Positions 24,136 through 33,275 of a stretch of 64,000 nt of DNA are shown here, piece after piece. The notes under the pieces are model-generated. The model had not been told where the DNA came from, did not search any database, and saw only the letters and a program-made list of their open reading frames with translations. Source of the DNA: Desulforamulus reducens MI-1 (GTDB lineage Bacteria > Bacillota > Desulfotomaculia > Desulfotomaculales > Desulfotomaculaceae); NCBI RefSeq assembly GCF_000016165.1, contig NC_009253.1, positions 3,297,484 through 3,361,483 of the forward strand. Reading direction: 5' to 3'. Both the position numbers and the translations under genes were made by a program. The stretch's first letter is position 1. Each line of letters opens with the position of its first letter.

Positions 24136-25197
24136 ATGGATGAATTGTTAAAAGTTCAGCAAAAAAAGAAAAATATTTTATTTTTGTTTATTGGACTAAT
24201 TGCTTTAACGACTCTAATCTTTGGCGGCTATTTTTATAAAAATCAAGTATCCCTGGCTAAGGAACAGGATAGTCTGACAGCCACTGGAACCCTGGAGGCC
24301 ACCAGTGTAATGGCTTCCTTTAAGGTGCCGGGTCGCATTGATACGCTTTTGGTGGCTGAGGGGGATCAGGTGAAAAAGGGAGCTGTGCTGGCTGCCCTGG
24401 AAACCAAGGAACTGCAGGCTAAGTTGTCCCAGGCTAAGGGTGCCCATGAAGCGGCCCTGGCCGCCAGCCGCCAGGCCGAAGAGGCTGTACCCCTAACCAG
24501 CCAGCAGGTGGAAACCACCATCGCCCAATGCAATGCCAAGGTGGAGCAGGCCACGGTAAAAGTTCGCAGTGCCCAGCAACTTTATGATCGGATGGTTGAG
24601 CTACATAAAGCCGGTGCCATCTCGGATAGCCAATTTGATGATGCCACCAACAATTATGATGCCGCTAAGCAACAACTGGAAGAGGCTAAGGCGGCCCTGG
24701 CCCAGGCCGAAGCCGCCAGACTGAAGGTAGAAGTTTCTCAGGCTCAGCATGATGCCGCCGTGGGGCAGGCCAATCAGGCCCAGGGGGCCGTTGATGAGGC
24801 CTCTGCCTATTTGGAAAACAGTAAACTAAAGGCCCCCATGAACGGTTTCATTACCCAAAAGTACCTGGAGCAGGGTGAAATGCTGAATGCCGGAACCCCA
24901 GTCTTTGAAATAACCGACCTAGTCAACTCCTACGTCAAGGTGTTTATCAGCGAAAAGAAAATTGGCCGGGTTCGTCTGGGCCAAAAAGTAGAAATTCGGG
25001 TGCCTGCTTTCCCGGATAAGGTCTTTGAGGGGAAGGTTGTGTTTATTAATAACGCCGGGGAATTTGCTGTGAAAAAGGCGGTTAATGAGCAGTACCAACA
25101 TGATATTCGCAGCTTCGAGGTAAAAATTGATGTTCCCAACCAGGATCTTCTCTTAAAAGTCGGCATGACCGCCAATGTCAAGATATTGGAGGAATAA
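24136..25197 (+). CDS. HlyD-type membrane fusion protein of an ABC exporter
   Basis: An envelope adaptor that works with the ATPase and permeases encoded next. One N-terminal membrane segment (ILFLFIGLIALTTLIFGGYF) is followed by a biotinyl-lipoyl-like half (TGTLEATSVMASFKVPGRID), an Ala/Gln/Glu-rich coiled-coil hairpin (about residues 85-220), the second lipoyl half (LKAPMNGFITQKYLEQGEML) and a beta-barrel domain (VKVFISEKKIGRVRLGQKVE). The arrangement matches YbhG/EmrA-like proteins. The frame is open from GTG 24124, but that codon is part of GGAGGTG; ATG at 24136 is the likely start. The ATPase gene begins three bases after the stop. Confidence 0.9.
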   Translation: MDELLKVQQKKKNILFLFIGLIALTTLIFGGYFYKNQVSLAKEQDSLTATGTLEATSVMASFKVPGRIDTLLVAEGDQVKKGAVLAALETKELQAKLSQAKGAHEAALAASRQAEEAVPLTSQQVETTIAQCNAKVEQATVKVRSAQQLYDRMVELHKAGAISDSQFDDATNNYDAAKQQLEEAKAALAQAEAARLKVEVSQAQHDAAVGQANQAQGAVDEASAYLENSKLKAPMNGFITQKYLEQGEMLNAGTPVFEITDLVNSYVKVFISEKKIGRVRLGQKVEIRVPAFPDKVFEGKVVFINNAGEFAVKKAVNEQYQHDIRSFEVKIDVPNQDLLLKVGMTANVKILEE

Positions 25198-25200
25198 AAA

Positions 25201-25908
25201 ATGCAGCCTGTCTTAAAAGCCCGTGATATCGTGCAGGTCCTGAATAAGAAGACCGTCTTAAAGGGCATTAACCTGGAGGTGTCTGTGGGGGAAATTGTGG
25301 GTATTTTTGGTACCAAGGGAACAGGTAAAACCACCCTGCTACACCTCTTGGCCGGCATCGATCAATTCAAGTCCGGTACGTTGGAAATTTTGGGCCAGGA
25401 CACCAAAAAGGGGGATGCCTATAAAAGGCACCTGGGCCTGGTAACCCAGGAGCGCAGTTTGTTTCAGGAATTATCTGTGTTGGAAAACCTTGATTTCATT
25501 GCCACCCTGCGGGGTGGCCAGCGGTCCACCATTAAGCAGTTGGTGGATCGGCTGGAATTGCAGGACTTATTAAAGGAACCGGTGGCTACCTTAGACAATG
25601 GATTATTCCAGCGGGTAGCCCTGGCCTGTGCCCTGTTAAATAACCCTAAACTATTAATCGCTGACGAGTTAATTAAGGATATAGATTTTTATTCCCGTCG
25701 GTTAATCATGCAGACCATTAAGCAGTTCCTCCAAGAGGGCGGCACCTTTATCTGTGGCTTTAGCCACATGGATTATGTCAATCAATTGAACCGGGTGGCC
25801 TGGCTAAGCGACGGTCAACTGACCTTCTACCAGCCCGCAGAGGCAGCGGCGGAATGGCAAAGACAGTTTGAAGAATTTAATCTGCGAAGCGGTGAAATCA
25901 ATGATTAG
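25201..25908 (+). CDS. ABC transporter ATPase with degenerate signature motif
   Basis: A 235-residue nucleotide-binding domain that should power the two permeases downstream. Walker A is IFGTKGTGKTTLLHLLAG (about residues 36-53), the Q-loop is GLVTQERSLFQELSVLENL, Walker B is KLLIADELI and the switch His is in CGFSHMDYV. The signature loop, normally LSGGQ, reads LDNGLFQRVALACALL, so the Ser and one Gly that contact ATP are lost; in this type of protein the partner's site would also be affected in a homodimer. GGAGG lies six bases before the ATG. The stop overlaps the next gene by 8 bases. It may be weakly active or use the unusual loop; sequence alone cannot decide. Confidence 0.88.
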   Translation: MQPVLKARDIVQVLNKKTVLKGINLEVSVGEIVGIFGTKGTGKTTLLHLLAGIDQFKSGTLEILGQDTKKGDAYKRHLGLVTQERSLFQELSVLENLDFIATLRGGQRSTIKQLVDRLELQDLLKEPVATLDNGLFQRVALACALLNNPKLLIADELIKDIDFYSRRLIMQTIKQFLQEGGTFICGFSHMDYVNQLNRVAWLSDGQLTFYQPAEAAAEWQRQFEEFNLRSGEIND

Positions 25909-27031
25909 ATCCCTCATGCGGCGTGAGTTAATTTATCTTTGGCGGGACCGGGGTCTGCGCAATATTTTACTCTTTAGTTCTTTGCTGGGACTAATTCTGT
26001 TCTTTGCCCTTTACAGTGCCCAGGTTTTGCTGGATATCCCCACCGCAGTGGTGGATCTGGATCATTCCAGTGAAAGCCGACAACTGATTGAAAAAGTGAA
26101 TCAGTCAGAAAATTTACAGGTGGTGGCCTACCTAGACAGTTACCAAGAAGCTGAGGAACTGATCAAAGGGGGGGACATCGTGGTAACCATGGTGATCCCG
26201 GAGAACTATGGCAAAGCCCTTACCCTGGGGCGTCAAAGCAATGTGTTTTTGGCCATTGACGGCAGTAACATGATCTACTCCACCAATGCCACCACCGCAG
26301 CCATGATGGTAGCTGGTACCGTCAGTGCCCAGGCCGGGGTGAAGGCCCTGATGGCCCGGGGGTTTCAGCCGGACGAGGCCAAAAACGCCTACCTGGGGGT
26401 CGAACTGCGGGAAGAGGCCTGGTTTAACCCAACTTTAAACTATGCCTACTTTCTTGTGTTGGCCTTGATTCTCAATATCTGGCAGCAGTGCTGTACCATA
26501 GCCGCAGCCATGAATATCATTGGTGAAACGGGCCGCCCCAGTTGGCAGCAGTTCAAAATGGCTGGTTTGTCCAAATGGACATTATTTGCCAGTAAATCCG
26601 TGGTGCACATTGCCACCTTTATGCTGATGGTATTGCCCGTGTACCTGATTGCCTTTGGGTTCTTTAAGGTACCGCTCCACTGCAACTTGTGGCTGTTTTT
26701 GCTCTTTACTCTGGTATTTACCATTGCCATGCATAGTGTGGGGACCCTTGCCTCCAGTTTTGCCCGCAATGCTGTGGATGCCACCCGGTATGGCATGATT
26801 ATTGCCCTGCCATCCTTTATTCTTTCTGGTTATGGTTGGCCCCTGGAAGCCATGCCTTCCTTTATCCAGTACATGGCCAAACTGCTGCCCCAAACCTGGT
26901 TTTTCCAGGGACTGAACTATTTGACCTTCAAAAACCCGGACTGGTCCTTTGTGCAAACGTATTTTCTGATTTTGGGTGTAATCGCTGTGGTTTGTTACGG
27001 TGCCGCCGCACTGGTGACAGCCCGCAAGTAA
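25901..27031 (+). CDS. ABC-2 type permease (YhhJ/YbhS-like), first of a pair
   Basis: A 376-residue membrane component of the exporter. One N-terminal membrane helix (ILLFSSLLGLILFFALYSAQ) is followed by a large extracytoplasmic domain (about residues 45-180, containing PTAVVDLDHSSESRQLIEKV and VTMVIPENYG), then five C-terminal helices, as in ABC-2 efflux permeases YhhJ/YbhS/YbhR. LSGYGWPLEAMPSFIQYMAK and LPQTWFFQGLNYLTFK are the usual conserved C-terminal text. ATG at 25901 overlaps the ATPase stop (ATGATTAG), implying translational coupling; the longer frame from 25868 has no ribosome site. Paired with a second, related permease. Confidence 0.9.
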   Translation: MIRSLMRRELIYLWRDRGLRNILLFSSLLGLILFFALYSAQVLLDIPTAVVDLDHSSESRQLIEKVNQSENLQVVAYLDSYQEAEELIKGGDIVVTMVIPENYGKALTLGRQSNVFLAIDGSNMIYSTNATTAAMMVAGTVSAQAGVKALMARGFQPDEAKNAYLGVELREEAWFNPTLNYAYFLVLALILNIWQQCCTIAAAMNIIGETGRPSWQQFKMAGLSKWTLFASKSVVHIATFMLMVLPVYLIAFGFFKVPLHCNLWLFLLFTLVFTIAMHSVGTLASSFARNAVDATRYGMIIALPSFILSGYGWPLEAMPSFIQYMAKLLPQTWFFQGLNYLTFKNPDWSFVQTYFLILGVIAVVCYGAAALVTARK

Positions 27032-27044
27032 GGGGGCCTTTGGA

Positions 27045-28238
27045 TTGAAACAAGTTTTTAATATTGCCTGTTATGAAACCATGATGATTTTTAAAGAACG
27101 TATTCTTTTTTTGCTGTTATTTACCGTACCCTTGCTTTATGCCACGGTCTTTGGTTTTGTCTATTTACAAGGGGTTATCAATCATGTGCCCCTGGCGGTG
27201 GTGGATCTGGATCATTCAAAATTAAGCCGGGAGGTTCGGTCCTCCTTTGCCAACAGTCCCCATTTTGAGTTAATTTCTAACATAGAAAACTCTGCCCAAA
27301 TGGAGCAGGCCATGCGGGAGGGGAAAATCCGAGCGGCTATTGTTATTCCAGAAAAGTTTGAGTTTGCTATGCAGAAGCACCAGCCCACTGAGTTATTGGG
27401 GGTGTATGATGCATCCAATTTAATTTGGGGCTATAATACCCGGCGCTATATCCGGGAAGTAACCACGGATTTTAATACTCAGCAGACGGCGGCTTACTTA
27501 GCCGGCCTGGGTATTTCTGAGAATCAGGTAAAAAACATTATGAATACGGTGCATTTAAACTATGAGGTTTGGTATAATCCCACCTTCAGCTATGCCACTT
27601 ACTTTTATACCGGACTGCTATTGATGGTGATTCACCAAATTTCCCTCTTGAGTATCAGCCTGACGGTGACCCGGGAGAAGGAACGGAATACCTGGGTTCA
27701 GTATCTTAGTTCTTGCCTGCCCAGTTGGAAAATATTTGTGGGCAAGGCGCTGCCCTATTTTATCGTCAATTTCTTTAATTATGCTTTGCTGCTCTGGGTT
27801 GCCGCCCATTTTGTCAATGCGAAAATAGGTGGCTCCATAGGTTTGGTGTTACTTTTTGGTTTGTTGTTCGATGTAATTATTACTTCTCTGGGTTTTTATA
27901 TCTCGGTACTGGCGCCCAATTCCCTGCAGGTAACCCGCTACCTGATGCTGATTTCTGTACCCATCTTTATGGCTTCGGGCTTAACCTGGCCCCAGACCCA
28001 TATCCCCTTCGCCGTTAATGCCCTGGCCTCTTTGATGCCCTTTACCTGGATGGCCGAGGCCTTTCGTTTAATCACGGTGAAGAATTTGCCCCTGGCTTAT
28101 TTGTTGAATCACCTATTGGTGCTGTTGGCCATGGCCGGGGTGAGCCTGGGTCTGGCCATGAATTTCAAGAAGAGCCGCCGTCCACCCTCCAGCAGCGGCT
28201 TGGTGGTAAATAGCGGTACCAACTATCCTGGACTATAG
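27045..28238 (+). CDS. ABC-2 type permease, second of the pair
   Basis: A 397-residue paralogue of the preceding permease with the same plan: one N-terminal helix (ILFLLLFTVPLLYATVFGFV), an outer domain starting VPLAVVDLDHSKLSREVRSS and including AAIVIPEKFEFAM, then five helices and the C-terminal text ASGLTWPQTHIPFAVNALAS and LMPFTWMAEAFRLIT. The two probably form a heterodimer in the membrane with the ATPase. The start is TTG at 27045-27047 with AGGGGG eight bases upstream and 13 bases after the previous stop. The basic, Pro/Ser-rich tail (KKSRRPPSSSGL) is cytoplasmic. The transported substrate is unknown. Confidence 0.9.
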   Translation: MKQVFNIACYETMMIFKERILFLLLFTVPLLYATVFGFVYLQGVINHVPLAVVDLDHSKLSREVRSSFANSPHFELISNIENSAQMEQAMREGKIRAAIVIPEKFEFAMQKHQPTELLGVYDASNLIWGYNTRRYIREVTTDFNTQQTAAYLAGLGISENQVKNIMNTVHLNYEVWYNPTFSYATYFYTGLLLMVIHQISLLSISLTVTREKERNTWVQYLSSCLPSWKIFVGKALPYFIVNFFNYALLLWVAAHFVNAKIGGSIGLVLLFGLLFDVIITSLGFYISVLAPNSLQVTRYLMLISVPIFMASGLTWPQTHIPFAVNALASLMPFTWMAEAFRLITVKNLPLAYLLNHLLVLLAMAGVSLGLAMNFKKSRRPPSSSGLVVNSGTNYPGL

Positions 28239-28245
28239 TTTAACC

Positions 28246-28270
28246 CCCCGTAATCAGTGAGTTTACGGGG
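28246..28270 (+). terminator. Stem-loop after the exporter operon
   Basis: CCCCGTAA and TTTACGGGG pair around an 8-base loop just after the last permease stop codon. No T-run follows, so it may act in RNA stability; a stronger terminator lies 35 bases on. Confidence 0.5.
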
Positions 28271-28302
28271 ACAGGTTGTTGAAATACCCTTGCTGCTTTG
28301 TC

Positions 28303-28334
28303 AAAGAACCGAGCCAAAGATAGCCCGGTTCTTT
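28303..28334. terminator. Bidirectional rho-independent terminator
   Basis: AAAGAACCGAG pairs with CCGGTTCTTTT around a 10-base loop, with T-runs on both sides (TTTTATTTATTTTCC to the right). It lies between the convergent exporter operon and the DUF389 gene, and touches the stop codon of the latter. Confidence 0.75.
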
Positions 28335-29731
28335 TATTTATTTTCCAGAGGTAATACGCCTGGGATCTTTTCTATGTTGTCTTTCTTTTGTTCCGTAGCT
28401 TCGGATTCTTCGGTTTTGGCTTTATCAGCATCCTGGGTGGTGTAACTGATGGCCAGTAGCACACGTCTTTTTAACTGGTCTTCCAAAATCCGGGTAACGG
28501 TTTTTTGGAACTTTTCATCCAAGGGCTCCGGCCCTTGAATATACAAATTAATAATATAGGTACCATTACTTCTCTGGTAGCTGAAGGTAAAGTCTGTTAG
28601 TACATTCCCGGGGATTAATTTAAGTTTTTCGGAAACCACATCATTAATAACCTCTTCTGGTTCTTTGGCGTTGCTTGCACTAACCGCCGGAGCAGTCTCC
28701 TTCGGCTGTTTGGGGATCAGTTCGTTGTAGGCATGGGTTGAGGTTTCGGTGTTTACATCCTGAATGAGCACCACCTGGGTGCTCAGGGTCACCGGTTTAC
28801 TCAATTTGTATTCCAGCATGTTTTCCAGTTGGCGAACGTAGTCGGTCTTAAACACCCTGCTGGAGCGCAGGACAGCCCGAATGTTGTATTCATCTTTATT
28901 ATTTTGAAATTTTACATCCACTAGGTCGGTACCCGGTACCATAGAGATACTCTCTACTAAGGTATTTTTGATGAGTTTTTCTGTTTTTGAATAGTTAACC
29001 ACTTGATTCATAATACCGATTAGGGGTATGGAGATGACGACTAGCAACGTAAGGGAAAGCACCAATCTGTTTTTAAACAGGGGGAATGCCTGGCTATCGG
29101 AATCATATTTGGCCCGAGCCGTAAAGCCTGCCAAACGGAAAACCCCTGAACTGGCAATGCTGATGGCAATTAAGTTGGCCAGAAACAGTAGGAAAGCACC
29201 GCCGGCCACACTGTTATTCCCCAGGGCTAAGCCGATCCCCACCACACAGAGGGGCGGCATCAGGGCGGTGGCTATGGCCACCCCAGGCAGGGCAGCTCCA
29301 CCGGGCCGGAAGCACATGGCGTAGGCGCCGGCTGCCCCGGAGGCCAGTGCAATTAAGAGGTCGATGAAGGTGGGTTTGGTTCTGGCCAATATTTCACTGG
29401 TAAGTTCCTTGGTGGGTGACAATAGGGTCAAAAAGACCGAGATGGTAATGGCCAGCACCACGCCGGTTAGTTCTGCTTTGGCAGAAATGCGCAGCAACCG
29501 GGTATTCCCTAGGGTAATGGCCAGGGACCCTGCCACGATGGGGGTCATCAAGGGAGCAATAAGCATGGCTCCGATGATCACTGCCACACTGTTCATGAGC
29601 AGGCCAAAGGTGGCAATGGAACAGGATAGGACAACCATGACGTAAAAGAATAGATCCGGGTGGGAATTATCCCGCAGTTCCATGTAAATTTTGTTCCGGG
29701 CATTTTCATTAATTGGTTCTAATAAGGCCAT
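28334..29731 (-). CDS. DUF389 (TIGR00341-like) membrane protein
   Basis: A 465-residue membrane protein of unknown function. The N-terminal half has six or more hydrophobic segments with conserved text: FGLLMNSVAVIIGAMLIAPL, MTPIVAGSLAITLGNTRLLR, ASGAAGAYAMCFRPGGAALP and GVAIATALMPPLCVVGIGLA, which together define DUF389. The C-terminal half (about residues 245-465) is hydrophilic and contains two similar alpha/beta repeats (LIKNTLVESISMVPGTDLVD and VVSEKLKLIPGNVLTDFTFS). A charged Lys/Glu tail ends the chain. ATG at 29729-29731 follows GAGAGGTG by six bases; a longer frame to 29761 has no site. Single gene with terminators on both sides. Confidence 0.9.
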   Translation of the reverse strand: MALLEPINENARNKIYMELRDNSHPDLFFYVMVVLSCSIATFGLLMNSVAVIIGAMLIAPLMTPIVAGSLAITLGNTRLLRISAKAELTGVVLAITISVFLTLLSPTKELTSEILARTKPTFIDLLIALASGAAGAYAMCFRPGGAALPGVAIATALMPPLCVVGIGLALGNNSVAGGAFLLFLANLIAISIASSGVFRLAGFTARAKYDSDSQAFPLFKNRLVLSLTLLVVISIPLIGIMNQVVNYSKTEKLIKNTLVESISMVPGTDLVDVKFQNNKDEYNIRAVLRSSRVFKTDYVRQLENMLEYKLSKPVTLSTQVVLIQDVNTETSTHAYNELIPKQPKETAPAVSASNAKEPEEVINDVVSEKLKLIPGNVLTDFTFSYQRSNGTYIINLYIQGPEPLDEKFQKTVTRILEDQLKRRVLLAISYTTQDADKAKTEESEATEQKKDNIEKIPGVLPLENK

Positions 29732-29851
29732 AGAACACCTCTCAGGATCTTTTTCTGCCACATTGTAACAAAAAAGGATATTATTTGATAGTTATAGTTA
29801 TTATATCAAATGTTATTCAGGTAATTGAAGCTTTTTTTAAAGTAATTCTTA

Positions 29852-29890
29852 TGTAACAAAATCGTGATCCAACAGATCACGGTTTTGTTT
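29852..29890 (-). terminator. Rho-independent terminator of uvrA
   Basis: On the minus strand CGTGATC and GATCACG pair around a 5-base loop, followed by ATTTTGTTAC. It lies 15 bases after the uvrA stop codon. Confidence 0.8.
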
Positions 29891-29903
29891 GTGCTTTCGA
29901 TAA

Positions 29904-32774
29904 TTATGCTATGATTGATGAAACTTCGCCGTTCTCCAGGGCCTGTAGGGTGCGCTGGCGGTCTCGCTCCAGCACTGGCTTTAGGAAATGGCCGGTGTAG
30001 GAGGCAGCTACCTGACAGATTTCTTCCGGAGAGCCGGTTGCCACTACGGTTCCTCCTTTGTCGCCACCCTCAGGACCCAGGTCGATGATATAATCGGCGG
30101 TCTTAATAACATCCAGGTTGTGTTCGATGACCACCACGGTGCTGCCATTGTCCACCAGACGGTGCAGTACTTCCAGCAGTCGAGCAATGTCAGCAGTGTG
30201 CAGGCCGGTGGTGGGCTCGTCCAGGATGTAGATGGTCCCTCCATTGCTGCGTCGACTCAACTCGGTGGCCAGTTTTACCCGCTGGGCCTCCCCGCCGGAA
30301 AGCTCCGGTGCCGGTTGACCCAGACGCACGTAGCCCAGACCCACATCCTGCAGGGTCTTTAATCTGCGGTGAATTTTGGGAATGTTAGCAAAAAACTCCA
30401 CCGCCTCATCCACTTCCATACTCAGTACATCGGCAATGCTTTTGCCTTTATATTTTACTTCCAGGGTCTCCCGGTTGTAGCGCAGTCCTTTGCAGATTTC
30501 GCAGGGTACGTAGACATCCGGTAAGAAGTGCATTTCAATTTTTATGATACCGTCTCCTTGGCAGGCCTCACAGCGGCCCCCTTTGACGTTAAAACTAAAG
30601 CGTCCGGCTTTGTAGCCCCGCACCTTGGCCTCGGGCATCTGGGTGAAGAGTTCCCGAATGTCGTTAAAAACCCCGGTATAGGTGGCAGGGTTGGATCTGG
30701 GGGTACGACCAATGGGAGATTGGTTTACATCTATGACCTTTTCCAGGTGTTCAATGCCCTCGATGCCGCTGTGTTCACCGGGTTTGCTTTTGGCCCGGTG
30801 CAGTTTTTGGGCCAGGGATTTATAAAGGATTTCGTTAATCAGGGTACTCTTACCGGAACCGGAAACCCCGGTGATACAGACAAAACCACCCAGGGGAATC
30901 TCCACATCAATCCCCTTCAGGTTGTTTTCGGTAGCCCCCTTAATGACCAAACTCTGTCCCTTGCCCAGGCGTCGACTGAGGGGTACCGGGATAAATTTCT
31001 TACCACTAAGGTACTGGCCGGTGAGGGACTCCGGTACTTGCATAATGTCTTCCATGGTCCCTGCGGCCACCACCTGGCCCCCCTGACGACCTGCCAGAGG
31101 GCCAATATCAATGATGTGGTCCGCCACCCGGATGGTATCCTCGTCGTGTTCCACCACAATGAGGGTGTTGCCCAAATCCCGTAGGCGTTCCAGGGTGGTT
31201 ATGAGTCTTTCATTATCCCGCTGGTGCAGACCGATGCTGGGTTCGTCCAGAATGTAGAGAACACCCATAAGACCGGAACCAATTTGGGTAGCCAGCCGAA
31301 TCCGCTGGGCCTCTCCCCCGGACAGGGTCCCGGCGGAGCGTCCCAGCGTTAGATAATCCAGGCCCACATTAACCAGGAAACCCAGTCGTTCGTTAATTTC
31401 CTTGAGGATTTGCCGGGCAATCATGCGTTCCCGCTCGGTGAGGTCCAGGTTGTTAAAGAATTTCAGTGCATCGGCTATGGAAAGGGAGGTTATATCTACA
31501 ATATCTTTCCCCCCAACCTTCACAGCCAGGGCCTCGGGCTTTAACCTGGCACCCTTACAACTGGGGCAGGGTTTAATGCTCATGTATTTTTCAAACTCTT
31601 CTCGCATGGCTTCCGATTGGGTTTCCCGGTAACGCCGGGAGAGGTTGCCAATAATTCCTTCAAAGGGTACTTCGTAATGGTGGGTGTGGCCGTAGCTATC
31701 GGTATAGTCAAATTTAACTTTTTCCTGGCCGGTACCGTAGAGAATCACTTTCATGTGTTTGGTGGAAAGATTCTCCACCGGCGTATCCAGACTAAAATCA
31801 TATTGTTTTGCCAGGCCGGATAGGTAGGCTGCGGCAATGTTCCCCTTGTGCCAGCCCTCAATGCCTCCTTCCCGGATACTTTTGCTTTTATCCGGCATAA
31901 TCATATCCGGGTCAAACTCATGGTTAATCCCCAGTCCGGTACAGGCGGGGCAAGCTCCGTGGGGATTGTTAAAGGAGAACAGCCGGGGACTAATTTCACT
32001 GATGTTAATGCCACAGTCGGTGCAGGCAAAGTTTTCGGAAAAGGTATATTCCTCCCCATCAATCACTGCGGCAATGACAATGCCTTCACTTTGTTTGAGG
32101 GCTGTTTCCATGGAGTCCGCCAGGCGTTTTTCAGTGCCGGGGCGAAGAATAATGCGATCCACCACAATCTCGATGTTGTGTTTCTTTTTTTTGTCCAGCT
32201 GAGGAACTTCGGATAGATCGTAAATTTCTCCATCCACCCGAACCCGCACAAAACCATTGCGCTTAATGTCTTCGAGGATCTTAACATGCTCTCCCTTTTT
32301 ACCCCTAACCACCGGGGACAGAAGTTGCAGCTTGGTGCCTTCGGGCAGTGCCATCAGTTGATCTACCATTTGCTGTACGGTCTGCTGAGTGATAGGCTGG
32401 CCGCATTTGGGGCAGTGGGCCCGGCCCGCCCGGGCAAAAAGCAGCCTCAGGTAGTCGTAAATTTCCGTTACGGTACCCACTGTGGAGCGAGGGTTATGGC
32501 TAGTGGTCTTTTGGTCAATGGAAATGGCCGGCGAAAGCCCTTCTATATAGTCCACATCGGGTTTGTTCATCTGGCCCAGAAACTGCCGGGCGTAGGCAGA
32601 AAGGGATTCCACATAGCGACGCTGACCTTCGGCGTAGATGGTGTCGAAGGCCAGGGAGGATTTACCAGAACCGGACAGACCGGTTACTACCACCAGCTTG
32701 TCCCTAGGGATTTCCACATCTATATTTTTCAAATTATGGGACCGGGCACCCTTGATGAGTATTTTGTCTTGCAT
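29904..32774 (-). CDS. uvrA: Excinuclease ABC subunit A
   Basis: Damage-recognition ATPase of nucleotide excision repair. The 956-residue protein has two ABC modules: Walker [21 protein letters not shown] (about 28-47) and [20 protein letters not shown]; signatures [20 protein letters not shown] and [20 protein letters not shown]; and zinc sites [17 protein letters not shown] with [10 protein letters not shown], and [11 protein letters not shown] with [10 protein letters not shown]. The [20 protein letters not shown] stretch is diagnostic. Length is normal for the family. Start ATG follows AAGGAG by 11 bases. uvrB lies just upstream but is separated by about 500 bases of repeat and promoter sequence, so the two are probably not one transcript. 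Confidence 0.98.
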   Translation of the reverse strand: MQDKILIKGARSHNLKNIDVEIPRDKLVVVTGLSGSGKSSLAFDTIYAEGQRRYVESLSAYARQFLGQMNKPDVDYIEGLSPAISIDQKTTSHNPRSTVGTVTEIYDYLRLLFARAGRAHCPKCGQPITQQTVQQMVDQLMALPEGTKLQLLSPVVRGKKGEHVKILEDIKRNGFVRVRVDGEIYDLSEVPQLDKKKKHNIEIVVDRIILRPGTEKRLADSMETALKQSEGIVIAAVIDGEEYTFSENFACTDCGINISEISPRLFSFNNPHGACPACTGLGINHEFDPDMIMPDKSKSIREGGIEGWHKGNIAAAYLSGLAKQYDFSLDTPVENLSTKHMKVILYGTGQEKVKFDYTDSYGHTHHYEVPFEGIIGNLSRRYRETQSEAMREEFEKYMSIKPCPSCKGARLKPEALAVKVGGKDIVDITSLSIADALKFFNNLDLTERERMIARQILKEINERLGFLVNVGLDYLTLGRSAGTLSGGEAQRIRLATQIGSGLMGVLYILDEPSIGLHQRDNERLITTLERLRDLGNTLIVVEHDEDTIRVADHIIDIGPLAGRQGGQVVAAGTMEDIMQVPESLTGQYLSGKKFIPVPLSRRLGKGQSLVIKGATENNLKGIDVEIPLGGFVCITGVSGSGKSTLINEILYKSLAQKLHRAKSKPGEHSGIEGIEHLEKVIDVNQSPIGRTPRSNPATYTGVFNDIRELFTQMPEAKVRGYKAGRFSFNVKGGRCEACQGDGIIKIEMHFLPDVYVPCEICKGLRYNRETLEVKYKGKSIADVLSMEVDEAVEFFANIPKIHRRLKTLQDVGLGYVRLGQPAPELSGGEAQRVKLATELSRRSNGGTIYILDEPTTGLHTADIARLLEVLHRLVDNGSTVVVIEHNLDVIKTADYIIDLGPEGGDKGGTVVATGSPEEICQVAASYTGHFLKPVLERDRQRTLQALENGEVSSIIA

Positions 32775-32825
32775 GGTGTGAGTACTCCTTCGTTTTATCT
32801 ATCAGCATTGGGTTACGTTATGGTT

Positions 32826-32912
32826 GTAGTTTGCAATCCGTTGACCGTGGCCATGGGCCTTTTTTACATGCTTTGCTTTGGGGTCATTTTGGCCTTGAGC
32901 TTTGGGCTGGTT
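32826..32912. repeat. Partial mosaic repeat in the uvrA leader
   Basis: TGGCCATGGGCC, TTTTTTACATGCTTTGC, TTTGGGGTCATTTTGGCC and TTGAGCTTTGGGCTGG are words of the mosaic element without its GC-rich core. It lies between the predicted uvrA promoter and the uvrA start codon, so it would be part of the 5' leader. Confidence 0.7.
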
Positions 32913-32929
32913 AATGGAAAGTCAATACA

Positions 32930-32958
32930 AATATACTTCATTAGTGGGAAAAAGACAA
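32930..32958 (-). promoter_or_regulatory. Candidate uvrA promoter
   Basis: On the minus strand TTGTCT (32953-32958) and TATATT (32930-32935) are spaced by 17 bases. The leader to the uvrA start would be about 150 bases and include a repeat fragment. Confidence 0.45.
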
Positions 32959-32966
32959 CGGTAAAT

Positions 32967-32980
32967 CGAACATTTGTACT
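32967..32980. promoter_or_regulatory. LexA-box-like half-conserved palindrome
   Basis: CGAACATTTGTACT resembles the Gram-positive LexA (DinR) box CGAACxxxxGTTCG, with one half exact and the other differing. It lies nine bases upstream of the candidate uvrA -35 box. Nucleotide excision genes are usual SOS targets, but the right half is weak. Confidence 0.35.
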
Positions 32981-32990
32981 ATTTTTGTAA

Positions 32991-33272
32991 GGCAGAAAGT
33001 TGGAAAGTGGAAAGCAGAAAGGAGAAAGTAACCAACGGCAATCTGACTCCGCCACACTTAGCCGTCAGCTTTTAGCTTTTAGCTTTCTACTTTCTGCTTT
33101 CTGCTTTCTAGGTTTTAGTGGTTCTTTCTCTGGGGAGTCAGACCCCTCAGGGTGCCGGGCTTTGGGGGCGGGGTCAGACCCCCGTTGGTTTCCTTGGGCC
33201 CAAGGCCCACAGCTCATGGCCGACCCCAGAGAAATACTTAGCCGTCAGCTTTCTGCTTTCCAACTTCCGCTA
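32991..33272. repeat. Mosaic intergenic repeat copy (longest heptad arrays)
   Basis: Begins GCAGAAAGTTGGAAAGTGG, has TTAGCCGTCAGC, then AGCTTTT-AGCTTTT-AGCTTTC-TACTTTC-TGCTTTC-TGCTTTC in strict 7-base register, GGTTTTAGTGGTTCTTTC, the double core GGAGTCAGACCCCTCAGGG...GGGGTCAGACCCCC, heptads GGGCCCA-AGGCCCA-CAGCTCA-TGGCCGA, GACCCCAGAGAAATAC and a second TTAGCCGTCAGC. It ends within a few bases of the uvrB stop codon. Confidence 0.9.
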
Positions 33273-33275
33273 TAC

